A stretch of DNA of 64,000 nucleotides from Lunularia cruciata (Eukaryota; Streptophyta; Marchantiopsida; Lunulariales; Lunulariaceae), in assembly GCA_948567375.1 (NCBI GenBank), contig OX419756.1, positions 11,351,001-11,415,000 of the forward strand. The letters run 5' to 3'. A program made the translations under genes and the position numbers. Positions 1-12,100 of this stretch are shown here, piece by piece. Each line of letters begins with the position of its first letter. Within the stretch, counting starts at the first letter, position 1. Under the pieces are notes generated by a model, which searched no databases, was not told where the DNA came from, and saw only the letters and a list, made by a program, of their open reading frames with translations.

Positions 1-21
1 AAGCCTGCTCGTATGATGCAG

Positions 22-3000
22 AGAGGGGCAAGAACTCTCGACCAGAGACATGCAAAAGATGGTGCAGGCCCTGCCACAGTACCGTGATCAACTTGATAAG
101 CTGAGTTTGCATATTCATGTAAGTGTTCAAGTCTTTATATTTTTTAATTTTCAACGAGAGCTTGCGTCATGATGTTAAAACTCCACAATTATTGTCATGA
201 TTGTTTAGTTACGTAATGTCAGATAACAGAGAGATTGATTACGATGCTGAAAGTTGTTGGTATCTACAGTAGCAAGAGTGAAGCAGACTACTACGTTTGG
301 CGTTTCACACGTTTTTTCCAGCTAGATGGTGGACGTTTTTTCCCGCTAGACGCAGATAGGAGTGAGTTGTCCGGGACAATAACACTGAAGTTATGCCTAG
401 GACTCTGGGTGTTATTGTGTTCTGTTCTGCAGTCTAATATTTTCATTCCTCAATCGAAGACGTGATAATCCTCTCTGCAGATTGCCACAGTTCTGAATAA
501 AAGGATCAAAGACGATGGTCTGAGTGACATCGGGAACTTGGAGCAGGACTTCGTTTTTGGTGACGCAACAAGCAAAGAGCTGATCAATATTCTCAATGTC
601 AAACAGGTGAGCAGACCAGTTTTAATGGAGACAACATGACTTATACCCAGTTGCTGGGTTGAAAGCTGATCACATCGATGCCTATCTTACCCTGTGGCAG
701 GATATGAGTGCTGAGAATAAGCTCCGGCTCTTGATGATTTATGCTGCTACTCATCCAGAGAAACTGGATGCCGCCAAGAGACTTCAATGGATGAAGGTCA
801 GTTTGTACTTGATGAAGTGCAGAGGCATTGCTGCTTGTTCATTTTGCTAATTTGTTTGGCTTGTGCTAACTTATCCCTTCACCATAGCAGAAGGCCATCA
901 GCGCCTGCTTCACCGTAATGCATGTGGAGCAAGATTTGTTCTGTTTTTTGTTCAAAGTGTGGCCATTCTGTACGTCTAGTCAAACATATGTCTCTTAAAA
1001 GTTGTCGTCGACAGTAACAACTGCATGTTTTTAGACGTTGTCTTTAGCTATGGAGCTGCGATCCCAGTTTTGGTCAGGCGTTCAGAAAATATGGTTATTA
1101 ACGCGAGCTACTGTTTTTCAACGTATTATTTGTTTTAGTTAGCACGTTTGGGTGGAAATGATATGAACGCCATCAATAATATGGAGTATCTTGGAGTTTC
1201 TGTATCCAAAAAACCAACGAGCGGGTTTTCCCTCAAATTTGGTGCCCGTAAGGTATGCTAGACATCTGAAGTTTAAAAGTACTTTATATTCCGATTGAGT
1301 TGTAGCCTTTCATGTACGACACTTAAAGAGAATTTGGTATCCGGGTAGGCAATCAACAGAGTAATAATCTGGTTGCAAAGATTCTAGGAACGAAGCATGT
1401 TAAATGAAACTTCCTTTCGTACAAGTTTGGCCGTCAAGTACGGACCATGGAATCCACTGCTTTCGTGTTCTTTTTCAATCCGTTCATTTTCATTTGGTTT
1501 CCCCATGTGTGTTGGCAATTTTAGAGTAAACGACCCTTGAGGAAGGAGAAAAATCCGGATGAGGAAGGCTGGCAGCTCTCGCGTTTTTACCCGGCCCTTC
1601 AGGTACGCTATGGTCTTGAGCTCAGCGTGTGCTGTGGAAGTGCAGTCTTGTAAGTTGAGGCGACAAAGCGTCTGATGTGCAACTGTCGACGGAAAGGGTG
1701 AAATAGGAATCTTATGAGTGACGAATGGAGCTACTTGTGCCAAAACATTAATTTTGGGGTCTACAGCCTTTCACGCTCCTTCTTTTCTGTAACAGTTTTG
1801 AGGATAAACATGACGTAAACGATAATTCTGAATACCGTGATTTTGCAACTAGGACAGCTATATCCAGGACGCAAGCTCTTTTGTGTTCAATCTAAGCATT
1901 TGTCATTTTGCAGGACCTGGTAGAAGATCTCGTCAAAGGTGAGCTTTCAAAGAACGAGTACCCGTATGTGAAGGAACCTGTTGGCCCATTGCCAACCAAT
2001 CAGGCTGCAGACCCGAATTCACCAGCATCAGCTGCTAAACCCGCAGTTCATTCAAGACGGACCAACAGGCCTGCCGGGAGTACCTGGGCATCAAAGGGTC
2101 GTTCTACAGATGAAGGGTCAAAGTAAGGCCTATTTAGCTAAAATGGCTTCCTTTTGGCATCATGCCGGTATCTAGGGCATCGACTAACTACTTGTAGATG
2201 TAGGTCTGTGATACCCCAGTATTATAGTGTTTCCCCTCTTGTACTTTGGGGCCTTGGCTTGAGAGACTCTTCAATATAGCCCCACTACAACTTGAGACGC
2301 GGAACGAGTAAACGAGCCCATTTTTGAATGCGATAAACTTGACTGAGCACTACATTGTAGACCCGAAGTAACTAGTTATTCTTTGCGCCACAGAGGAAGT
2401 GTTGTGGTTTATTAGATGCAAACATGATTCTGCTGTATTTTGAATTCAGGTTGATATTATCCATCCTCAAATAGTTGTGATTATATACCCGTTGATGGCG
2501 TAAGTCCTAACATAAAAGATGGCTGGTATTGTTCATGACAATTTTTTCGTTTCTTCTTTTCCCTGGTTACAGCGAAAACCGATCCACTAATCACAGTCAT
2601 AAACCATATGGAAGGCGAATTTTCATTTTTGTCATTGGTGGCGTCACACGGTCCGAGGTGAGTGCTCTCAAGGAGAGATTAAAGCATGTCTAGTGTGTAT
2701 TTCTCTACAACATGAATATCAAAGACTCATAGCTCTTATCATATTGTTCTTTACAGTTTGTGGCAATAGCAAACTACTAGTGGTATCCAAGTGCAAGTTA
2801 GTGTTCCTGTAAAGTCTATCTACTTGATTTTTGGAACTTTACGTGTGAGTTTCTGCTGCATACAGTTGCGGCTCGTGCATGAGATGTCTGATGAAAACAA
2901 TCGGGAGATCCTCCTTGGTTCCAGTTCCTTGGATAACCCAAAGGAGTTTGTGGTGGTAAGCTTTGCTGTTTGGAGATGTAATCCTTTTTGTTAAATTTCT

Positions 3001-3641
3001 TAACAGTTAAGGATAGCACATAAGCTCACTGCACAGCTAAGACGGGAGGTCGTAATTGGATGTACTAGCGTGGATAATCCACATCAATTCATAAGGGTAA
3101 GTTACTTGTACGTTCCATTTTTTTTTCTCGTTTGTGGAATTTGGTTCCATGTATCTTCATGTTTTCCTTGCCTCCATGTACATATGTCCGGTTGCCATAA
3201 GTTCGGTCCTAAGTTGGTTTGGATCTCCTGTTCTGCGAACGATTTCTGCTCCCAACACTCATCTATCATCATGTTTCTTGGTGTCTCTGTTACCTTTGAT
3301 TGGCCACTCAAAGGAAGGCCTCTTGGGCTCTTCTACGTTTGTCTGCATGCCGCTCTTCCTGTCTTGCGTGATGGAATTCTCTGTGTACCCACCACTGCTT
3401 CGATCAGGAAATAATATCTATGTTCCCATGATTGTTTGTGTTAGAGGTTTTTGGTTTTGTTGCGGTCGTAGATCTTTATTATTGTCCAGATACACGTTTG
3501 TACTAGACACGCTGCTGACACACTAAGAGAATTGTATGCAAGCAACAGCTCATTAACAATTGTGCTGACGTATCATTCGGATTCGTATAATGCCTTCAGA
3601 AGTTGAAGGCCCTGAGCACTCTAGATGACGTGGATTTGTAG
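22..3641 (+). CDS. Sec1/Munc18-family vesicle-docking protein (KEULE/SEC1-like), 3' part
   Basis: Exons read from splice sites and frame: 22-118, 481-606, 701-796, 1139-1252, 1525-1602, 1914-2122, 2573-2657, then 2866-2955 and/or 3007-3096, and 3600-3641 with a TAG stop. All are phase-consistent and give about 311 visible residues; the 5' half lies outside the window. Family landmarks seen in order: DMQKMVQALPQY, NKLRLLMIYAA, WQLSRFYPAL, RRIFIFVIGGVTRSE, and a C-terminal KLKALSTLDDVDL. In plants, Sec1/Munc18 proteins clasp syntaxins and promote SNARE assembly in exocytosis and cell-plate formation; this part corresponds to the later domain 2 and domain 3 region. The Ser/Pro/Ala-rich linker at 1914-2122 is typical of plant SEC1 proteins. 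Oddity: the exon before the last is duplicated. KEULE versus a SEC1A/B-type paralogue cannot be decided. Confidence 0.93.
2866..2955 (+). other. SEC1 duplicated exon, copy a
   Basis: A 90-nt, 30-codon, phase 0-0 exon with AG before it and GTAAGC after it. It encodes a segment starting LRLVHEM and containing EILLGSSSLDNPKEF, the last conserved strand/helix segment of the Sec1/Munc18 fold (family pattern LRxxxxL...EVxxGSSSLDxPxxF). It can splice directly to the terminal exon at 3600. Confidence 0.88.
3007..3096 (+). other. SEC1 duplicated exon, copy b
   Basis: Also 90 nt, phase 0-0, with AACAG before it and GTAAGT after it. It encodes LRIAHKLTAQLRREVVIG followed by a TSVDNPHQF-type end, clearly homologous to copy a but with many amino-acid differences. 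Residues such as KLT and REVV match the usual plant KEULE/SEC1 sequence better than copy a does. The frame is open and unbroken, so it is unlikely to be a dead duplicate. Confidence 0.88.
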
Positions 3642-5245
3642 TCCATACGTATTTGCGACAATTCAATCGTAAGGAGAGTTGGAATCACAGATGAGACGCG
3701 GGCAAACGCTATCTGAACTTCAAGCCCGTGGCATTGGCTCAAAGTTGGAGATGCTACTTTGCAGAGCGGGAGTAACCCTGGTTCGGTGCACGTCCTCACC
3801 TGTTCCTCCATCATCCCGTTTTACTTCGTAGGGAGAGGTGACAAATCGAAAGTATGATGCAGCTTGTCTTGGGATATCTGCCCTTGATGTCGACCCCCAC
3901 CATTTGCAGTAGGTCCTGGGCTTCATTTGTCGTACTCTCAACGTCATTTCTCAGTTTGGGATGGTGAAGGTACCAGCACGCACTTTCACTACGTTGTTCT
4001 CCATAGTTAGTCTAGTTTATAAGCAGGTTCTTTCAGGATAGCAGAGCTGCAAATTTTGTGTTGTCAACTTGCCACGTCTGTATTAGTTCAGATGTCCGTG
4101 CTTGTCAGGTAGAGTGCATAACTTTGGTTGCAAGTAGAAGCTCTTTCCTTTTAACCTTTTTCCGCCTGGAGCTTTACCTTGACTGCGATGGTATGAACTG
4201 TAATCTCAAGAAAGGGTCGCACATCAAAAGCTCTTGACTGCCAACGTATCATCGACTTTGCAAATGATATGACCCAGTCGCAATACTAGTCTCCCGGAAC
4301 ACCTTTATTACGTCCTCTGCTGCTTTCGGAGTGCACGAGCCAAACCTTTATCAGAGATTTTGATATCCACCTTAGTTTTGCCATCCATCAGCTTTCACGA
4401 GATGTAAATAGCGTTTACATGTAGTTTGAGGATCGTAGCTGTGTTTCGCTACAGGGAACTCCCTGCTGTCCAGAGAATCACTAGTTTGTATGTTTCGGAC
4501 CACAAATTTTTTCTTTGAGGTTAGAGCAATCCAGGGCTTTGTTTATAAGCCTGCTGTTTTATTATGTAAAGAGCTGAAGTGTAAATTGTCGACAGTGTGC
4601 TGTTATTTAGCAGGTGACAATCCTGTGTTGAGGTCCTAAGGGAAACGTAGTTCTTATGTTAATGAAGGTGAGCGCTCTCTAGAACACGCTAATTAGTCAT
4701 AGCCTCAAGGAATAAAGCTACAGTAAGCTACAGCTACAGCCACAGCCACTCTGAGAACAGATCTCCATGGATGTCTGTTTTGGTTGACGCCTTGATGATC
4801 TTAGTAAATAGACTCCACCACTACATTGTTCAAGTGATTGATGATCTGCATGTCTTAGAGATACTCAAGTAGAGGATATGCACAACCGAATTATATAAGC
4901 ACTCTTATTTAGTTTGAAACAGCTCAATAGTAGCTTGATCCATGTTGAATGGAGCATTTTGATTGACTGCCTTGTGCAGCAGGATGAGCCCGAACATGTG
5001 CGATATAGTTTGAATCAGGTCTATCTACATTGTACCTGATCCTTGCTTTGCCTTATGAGAAGTCTCTTTTCTAAAAGTGGGAGGTGGAAAGTGGGGGGAG
5101 ACCAGGTAGTCAAGCTGGCGTATATATGCAATTCATCTGGTTAGTGGACTGCTGTGAAATTTCAAAGTACCAAATGTGCTAGCTGTGCTAAGGTTGACTT
5201 TTGTTACCTGTTTGGTTCTTGAATCCATTACTACCTCATGTTTAC
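3642..5245. other. 3' flank of the SEC1 gene, no gene seen
   Basis: After the SEC1 stop this stretch probably holds the 3' UTR and then intergenic DNA. Reading frames on both strands are short and look like nothing known to me. GC content is higher than in the repeat block further right. No poly(A) signal could be assigned with confidence. Confidence 0.5.
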
Positions 5246-5397
5246 CTCCCCGGATCTGGCCATCAGTCTTTCAGCGAAGCTAATCATTGCTTCATACAAG
5301 TCAATAGCGGTTCATTCCTGCAGTCGTACCTCACTTTGGATGAAATGCGTTGTACCTCTAGTAACAAGAAGTTGTTCTCCATCAACGTTATCTCTAT
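5246..5397 (-). pseudogene. Possible decayed exon of an unidentified gene
   Basis: On the minus strand a 152-nt block is bounded by CTTTCAG and by a GTAAAC donor. In one frame it is open apart from a single TGA. It reads like a globular helical protein segment, for example VTRGTTHFIQSEVRLQE, then the stop, then TAIDLYEAMISFAERLMARS. The TGA sits where a CGA Arg codon would fit. I do not recognise the family and see no neighbouring exons, so this may be a gene fragment or chance. Confidence 0.3.
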
Positions 5398-5930
5398 CTG
5401 AAAGGGTATGTGAATTGTATTACTCAATCTGGGTACCTTGCCTTAGTACAGAGAAAAGAATATTAAAATATGTTATCTCGGGAAGTATACTGATAATTAC
5501 TGATAGAAGTAGATCTCACAAAGTTGATAGAAGTTGTATTTGTGGTATTTATATACATTCTTCGAACTGTAAAATTTGGATTTTGATTTGAGTTCTGACG
5601 GTTGTTTGGAGTAGGTAAGTGAAGCAAGCTCACGCATGGGCCATCGATGATATGATGTGACTGGGCAGCCGATATTCCAAACTGAAATTTGATAAGTTAT
5701 ACTTAGCCATCAAATCTATCATGCCACACTCATTTGATTTTCATATTGGTCCATTATCAATAACTAGCATGCGAGTCTAGCAACTGAATGATGTTTAGAA
5801 ATCAATTTTATATGCCTTATTTTCAAGTAAAAAAATTAAATATAAGAAATTAGCTTTCTAGAACAAATCATGAGAAGATGACTTAAATGAAGAAGAAAAA
5901 GGGCGACCGCATAGAAAACATGAAGGATGT

Positions 5931-6401
5931 GAAGACCCATCAAGCTGCACAAGGGAGAGACGGAAAAGGTAAATTGGGTCTAAGCCCCAAGAGAGTCTAT
6001 ATGAGAAATCTGCCCTACTGCATGTTAGACACCCCCGCTATGCAAGTATTAGGTCGCAAATTACTCAAGTAAAAGGTTTTATAAAACTGTTCTTTGTGGA
6101 ATGTTCTGTAAATGATCATGTTTTTCTTTGAATTGACAAATAATAGAAAAAGTAAAAGATAGAAAATAGAAAATAAAAATATAGAAGTGAATGACAACTG
6201 AACAGATGAAAATAATGGGTGCTAAAATATGTAATAAAATTGAATGTTAAATTTCCTTAATATTCAACACATACAAAAAAATGTGATTATGTGTCCCATG
6301 AGGGTGGGAAGACCCATCAAGCTTTACAAGGAGAAGATAAGGGGGCAAAATGGAGCTACACCCCAATAGTATTGGTAAGAGGAATTTGCCCTATAACATA
6401 T
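5931..6401. repeat. Diverged direct repeat pair (5931-6024 and 6308-6401)
   Basis: Both arms contain the order GAnGACCCATCAAGCT, a purine-rich stretch, a GCnCCAAnAG-like block, then AAnTnTGCCCTA. Spacing is preserved over about 90 bp, so the two are related copies about 377 bp apart. Between them lies AT-rich DNA with no gene. Confidence 0.5.
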
Positions 6402-6495
6402 AAAATATTTGAGCTGTGGAAGCAGTATGGTCTAAAAACAACTAGTATCCAAAGAAGCATCACCTAGTGTGATTGCTTTCTTATGGATTGCACCA

Positions 6496-6585
6496 GCCAA
6501 GGCTCTCTTTAGTGCAATGGATAAATATCGTCTAGAATATGCCAAGGCTCTCTCTAGTGCAATGGACAAATATCGTATAGAATAT
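6496..6585 (+). repeat. 45-bp tandem duplication
   Basis: Two adjacent 45-bp units (6496-6540 and 6541-6585) both start GCCAAGGCTCTC and end ATAGAATAT or CTAGAATAT. They differ at only a few positions. The period is a multiple of three, but no long frame surrounds it. Confidence 0.85.
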
Positions 6586-9239
6586 GGTGTGAAATATAAC
6601 AGTGAGAGTAATACCCCTTAATTTCTAGAATGATATCTTTCATGTATTCTTTGACAAATGTGTACAATGTTATATCTATTTTCTATATAATTGTAAGGTT
6701 AGAGGAACAAAGAGGTGACCTCATTGTATATCTTGTATTCAAAGACCTTGTATGTAGTTGGGTGATCACTCCTTTTCACATTGGATCACATGTAGGATCT
6801 ATAACTACAATACTTGCTTTTGTCATCTGATTATCTCAGACCAAGTATAAGTCTACCCAAACTCATATTGTTTGCAAAACATACCAACTCTTCCCTCCAA
6901 ACAAGATATTCACTTTCTCGTGCCATGGCAAACAATATATCCATGATAACATCATGAGTAGTTATCCTCTATCTTTGAAAAGGATGTGTCATGTGGACGG
7001 TTGTTGCACCTAGTGTAGAATCACATTCACAAGTGAATAATGAAGATGTAGATGGGTGACCAAACCTAAGCAAAACCACATTGTTTTAGAGAAATAGTTA
7101 GTGCGAATTGAAATGCTTCAACGCATGGTTGAGCTAGGATTCAAGAGCTTGTATCCTTGCCATAGCAAGAGTGAAGATGTGCTCTAGTAACACGAGGAAT
7201 GGATGAGTCAACTAAAAGAGAATGTAATATATGTTGAAACTTTGGCTCTATCAAGGAAGACTTCAAACCTTTAGTCTAATTTGATGGTAATATTCAGTAC
7301 TAACAATAGAGAGTTAATTCTAAAAGTAAAGATTTCTACATTAATAATTTCATTTCAAAATCTTATATTAAATTCATATAAAGTATCTTATTTGATGTCA
7401 ATTGCAAATTATTACTAAAATATAGTTATATATAATTTTTCAACTTAAAAAATTAAATAACTAGCAACTCTTAATGTAATTCTATCTTCTAAAACTAAAC
7501 TTCTTATTTTCATGTAAGACCTCCTCGGCATATTGTTTAGCAAAAGAAATCATATACAATATGAAATCGTTTGGTTTACCTCTCTAACGAGAGTGATGAG
7601 GCATCTTCAATAAAAAAAATAAAAAATCCATTATCAAATTGAAATCACCTGCCTTTGAATTGAAATACTAAATCTCCACCATTAATAAAAATTATTATTG
7701 TTAGATACATAACCTAGAGTAATTAGATAAGATCCAAATCATCATGAATTTTGTGTGTGATAAATAATTGTTAAGCCCGATGACCTTGCGATCCTCCACT
7801 CGACCCGAACTAAAAATATCAACGCATATATGGTCTCTAGGCGGGCTTGTAGAACACAAAAAGTTATTTTGCACGTACCGGATTAGTCAAGTGCAAAAGA
7901 AAGATGCTCCCGAGCTCCATTACGCTTTCTTCTTCCATTCTCTTTTTACCCAGCTCTGCCGCGTTTCATATTATCTTTTATCTACAAATAGCATCTTATA
8001 CACTTTCGTGCCGCTGCTGTTGTGAAAATATTTGATTTGCTGCGGATCTGGTTCCTTACTGGATGATTTCATTGTCTCTCTATATATATAATTGGCTGCA
8101 TCTAACTTGTTCTTGATGGCCTGCCCCTAGTCGAGTCCTCTATCAAATAATACAACACTTAAAGCAGACAGCCCGACATTCGCGGCTGCTGGATGATCGC
8201 CGATATGAGCTATCACATAAAGCCGATTTACAAATACCTGCTCTTCTAATTGTGTGAACATTTCAATCATCATTGTTAAGATACTCTCTAACACCTAGAG
8301 AGGGAGAAGAAACTAAGAAGAAAGCTTCCATTAAGAAATAAGTTTTGTTTTGATCTCAACAAATAGATTAGGAGGATATTTATCAATAAGCACATGTAAA
8401 ACTTGGTCTAAAACAAGCATATTTATCAATAAGCATATAGTCTAAAACAAGATGATCTTTTGATAGTTGAGAAGGAATTAGAAAGTAACTTGGTTTCTAC
8501 CTTTTCTTGGACCAAAAGCATATATCTTGCTTTCCACATCACCTTTCCTTGATAACCTTTTCAAATAAGGACTGGAATGAATGAAAATAGTGATGTAACC
8601 TTGCATGGAATCTTTGATTTTTTTGAGTATTATTTTCTTAGAGCACTCCCTTTCATCCCCCTCTTCTTCTTTGCAATTGACAAAAAGAAAATATTCACAA
8701 ATTGAAAAGAAGTCTTAAAATGAAAACCATGTGGAAATAATATGGAATATAAAAAGAAGTGGTCATACATTTTGTAACATTTTGCAATACAGGAACATAT
8801 ATGTATTTATTCATATAGATACTTTTCTCAGTTCTTGCTTTGGTAACTACCTTTACATTACACAATGTAGCAGTATTTGATGTACGGAATTTAGATTTCA
8901 TCCAAATTTTTTCATAATTTGGAAATTTTCATAGATAATGATAACTCTAACATTGCATCTAGACTCTATATTTTTAATTTAAGTATGAAAATTATACTTA
9001 CACCATATTTGATTGGTTTGAATATAAAAAATATAAAAATAAAATTTTCTTTCTAGATAAAGATGAAAATGCTTATGTAGAAAAAAATCTCAATCATCAT
9101 AGATAAAATTCAGCCATAAAAATATTGTGGTAATCCAATATTTACGTACCAACAATATAATAGGTAAAAATAAGTCATTCCCTTGAGGATATGAGTTGGA
9201 ATTGACTAAATAGGAGATGAAGAGGTTCACTATGATGAC

Positions 9240-10080
9240 AATTTTTTGTTTCATGTTTAACCTCTTCGGCAACATCATTCACAAAAGCATGTAATCACTA
9301 AATCTAGGGACACTATAAAACTCTAAGCAGTCTGTCCTCTTGAGTACTAAGAGTTGAATCTAGAGGATTGGTAAGGAGTGTGGTTCATTTGTAACAAAGG
9401 TCACTTTGTTTTGGAAGCACTCATTTCTCCTCTTGTTTGACCGAGCTTTAGACTACTATATTGTTGTTCATAAGAATCAGTATCCATGCATAGCTCCTGC
9501 TGTTGGGTTATACAAGATCTGTCATCCCACAACCTTTCATGAATAGTGTCTTATGGCTTCACAACTAAACCAGAGTAAGAGCTTTCAAAGGTTCCATCAC
9601 CTTAAAGACTACAATGGTGATACCACATTCTACTCTTCCCAGAAGGCACGATGTCATGAGAGTCTAAAAGAATTGCAATACTTATTCATATATAGGAGTG
9701 TTACTTGATGAGACATCAAGCTTGCAGAAACCTGTTCCTATATCATTCTTGACTTGTGCAAAGCTCCTAGAGTTATATATTCTAATTCCACATGAATGCT
9801 ATCCCACACTCCAGTGCTTTGGCTTGTACCCCAAGATTCCTCATTCCTACTTTTACTAAGCATGCCATCATTCATTTAGAGTGAAGACTAATACACATAC
9901 ACCAACTTATGAGTCTTGATTATAAACTTTGTATTTAATGCAAAAGAAAGGTGCATTGAATGGACCTAGTGAACATAAGGCTTAAGCCCTTTATAAATTT
10001 CCTACTTAGCTACGGAAAAATCCAATAACTACAAGGGATGAAAATTTCCTAATTACATCTAAGCCACTTTGTGTTGATCA
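9240..10080 (-). repeat. Shared flank of X element copy A (related to 14200-14960)
   Basis: This stretch and 14200-14960 share, in the same order, a TTTAACCTCTT block, a GGCTCATTTGTAA-like block, a GCACCAAATGAACATAGTG-like block and TCCTACTTAGC. Both lie just downstream, in minus-strand reading, of an X coiled-coil region. They therefore probably are the 3' untranslated or terminal part of the X element. No gene is seen in it. Confidence 0.5.
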
Positions 10081-10539
10081 AATCTTATCATCTAACCCTA
10101 AATCTAAACTTAGGTAGTTGTGGATTATAATCACCTCAACTGGTTTTTGTCTACCTCTAATGGACTAATACTAACTTTTTATATCATTCCTAATATCTAT
10201 ATATGAAGTATGTACATCCAAAAATTTCCTAAGTCTACAAAAACAAAAACCATAACCATGTATACAAAATGACACTCATTTATTTGTGAACAAAAACGAC
10301 AATTGCTATTTTTGTAAGATGATAGTTTGTTTGTTATTCCTTGGTTAGAGGGGTTGATGCTTAGGACATACTCTCAGCTCCTTTGCATATTTGAATGAGT
10401 TCCATGAGCTCCTTTTTTAATACATCCACAATTTTTACAAAGCCATCTTGTGCCTCCTCAAACTTGGCATTAGTGTGGCCTTGCACCTTGGTAGACAACA
10501 TCTTGAGTTGCTAGTTTTTGTAGGTTTTCCTCTCCGATG

Positions 10540-12100
10540 TGTTAATTTGAATATGAAAATCCTTTGCCTTCATGGATTGGGAGGTTTTATTGGCCATTTT
10601 CTCCAATTGGCAGAGTTAATTGCATGGTTGTATGCTCAATAGTCATGAGCAACTCTGCTCATTTCTTTGCTAGATTGGCTTGTTTTTTACTAAGCCATCT
10701 ATCAAATCCTTATGAATCCTCTTTTCTTGATTCAAAACCTTCTCTTGTTGCTGTATTAAGTTGGTGTCCCAAGTTGGAGATGCAGAGGTTGGTCAATTGT
10801 TTCAGATTATCATATCTTCTTTCCATTGCCTTTGTGTTGGCATGGGCTTACACAAAGTTCATTTTCTAGTTTCATTTTGCAAGTTGCAAGTTTGACATCC
10901 CAATTTTGGATCTCATCATTGTGTTGATTTGTTGTTGGAAGACTTCTTGATTGTAGTCGTTAAACTTCTTCTTCAACCCTTGGATTAACATGTTGTATTG
11001 CTCCTACCTTTTTAGTTCTTCTCTTTGAAACTCCTTTAGATGCTCATTGCTTTCTTTGGCTTTCTCATTCATCTTGGATTGTAGTTGATAAAAGTGACAC
11101 AAGAGAACCGCCAATTCTTTTATCATCTGATCTAGCTTTTGGTATGATGATAGGATCTCCCTCAATACCAGCATTGCCGGTGTCATTTTATGAGCCATAT
11201 AGGCTACCATTAACCAAGGTAGAGAATCTCAATCATGTCTTAGTTGTTTTCATAGGGCCTTCTTCATTTGGGCATACTCTTGATTTGCATTGTGGCACTT
11301 TGATATTTCTTTGGGCAAGTTTGGGTCATTGCTGAAGTAAGACGGATGGTGTAGGTGAGTTGGGAACTTCTCCTTTTCTTTGCATGTCATTGGTTCATGC
11401 AGATGTAAAATGTATGAGAAGGAAGCTATGATGGTGGTGGAGCCATTGATCATGTCTTTGAGTAGCTCAATGATCCACTCACACAACATTTTGGCCCAAC
11501 TCAATTTTTTTTGCTTGTCTACAAGTTAAAACAAGATAGCCTAATTTTTGTTGACATAATCTGTTTGTTTTAAACAAAATAACCTCATCATGGTTTTGGT
11601 GATGGTCTGATGTGAACGGTCTTTCATATTCCCAATTTGGTACCCATTCATAGACTTTTCTCCGTCATATGAGTCATCAATTATTTCTTCCAACCTCTTG
11701 ATTGGACGACCATGCAGAGTTTCTATGTGAATTTCTCCAAATGGCAAGCAATACGCACCCAACACTTGCTGCCAATGGTCCTTTGTCCACATTGTGAGGG
11801 AAACTTTGCAATGATTTCACATTCAAGTTCTTGAAATTTGCACAAATTTCTAAAACATGGTGCCATCAGCAAGGCAGCCGCAATCCTAGAACAAGAATCC
11901 ATTTTCCTCTTCTTGATGTAATCTGTCCAAAAATACAAATGCCACTCAAAGATTTGAGGGATTTGCTTACAATTCCACTGCTTCTTCTTATTCAATTCAA
12001 TTCTCCTCTTGGGAGTGCATCCTATCATGATTGAATGTTTGAATCCTTGCTCAACATTATCACTCACAACCCTTGCTCACATAGTTCCTATTGTTTAGCA
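10540..12100 (-). pseudogene. X family ORF, copy A (TE-borne protein of unknown function)
   Basis: Read on the minus strand from about 12067 downwards, several frames broken by stops and frameshifts form one protein. It has a globular part with W-T-K-D-H-W-x-x-V-L-G (about 11790), MNGY (about 11640) and KQTDYVN (about 11555). A WAK...LHHPSYF block follows (11480-11330), then a Lys/Glu-rich coiled coil (11210-10640, e.g. NEKAKESNEHLKEFQREE). The same block order occurs in copies B and C. I do not recognise the family; it is neither a reverse transcriptase nor a transposase I know. It could be a Gag-like structural protein of a non-autonomous element (inference). Upstream lie a TATA box and a heat-shock-element-like array. 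Confidence 0.65.

Larger units (their letters stand above)
5398..9239. other. AT-rich repeat remains without a recognisable gene
   Basis: Only short frames without family similarity are present. Partial internal similarities (a GACCCATCAAGCT block near 5937 and again near 6311; a CCTCnTCGGCA block near 7523, with relatives near 9246) show old transposon-derived DNA. Upstream CTATATATATA at about 8080 could be a TATA box, but no gene follows it. Confidence 0.5.

Noticed and set aside
1384-1743. 119-residue minus-strand frame within the SEC1 gene
   Set aside because: It overlaps a clear SEC1 exon (1525-1602) on the other strand and resembles no protein family; shadow frame.
5238-5591. 117-residue plus-strand frame
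   Set aside because: Ser/Ile-rich with no domain; its first half is the antisense of the better-supported minus-strand exon-like block at 5246-5397.
7768-8025. 85-residue plus-strand frame
   Set aside because: No recognisable motif and no splice or promoter context; probably chance.
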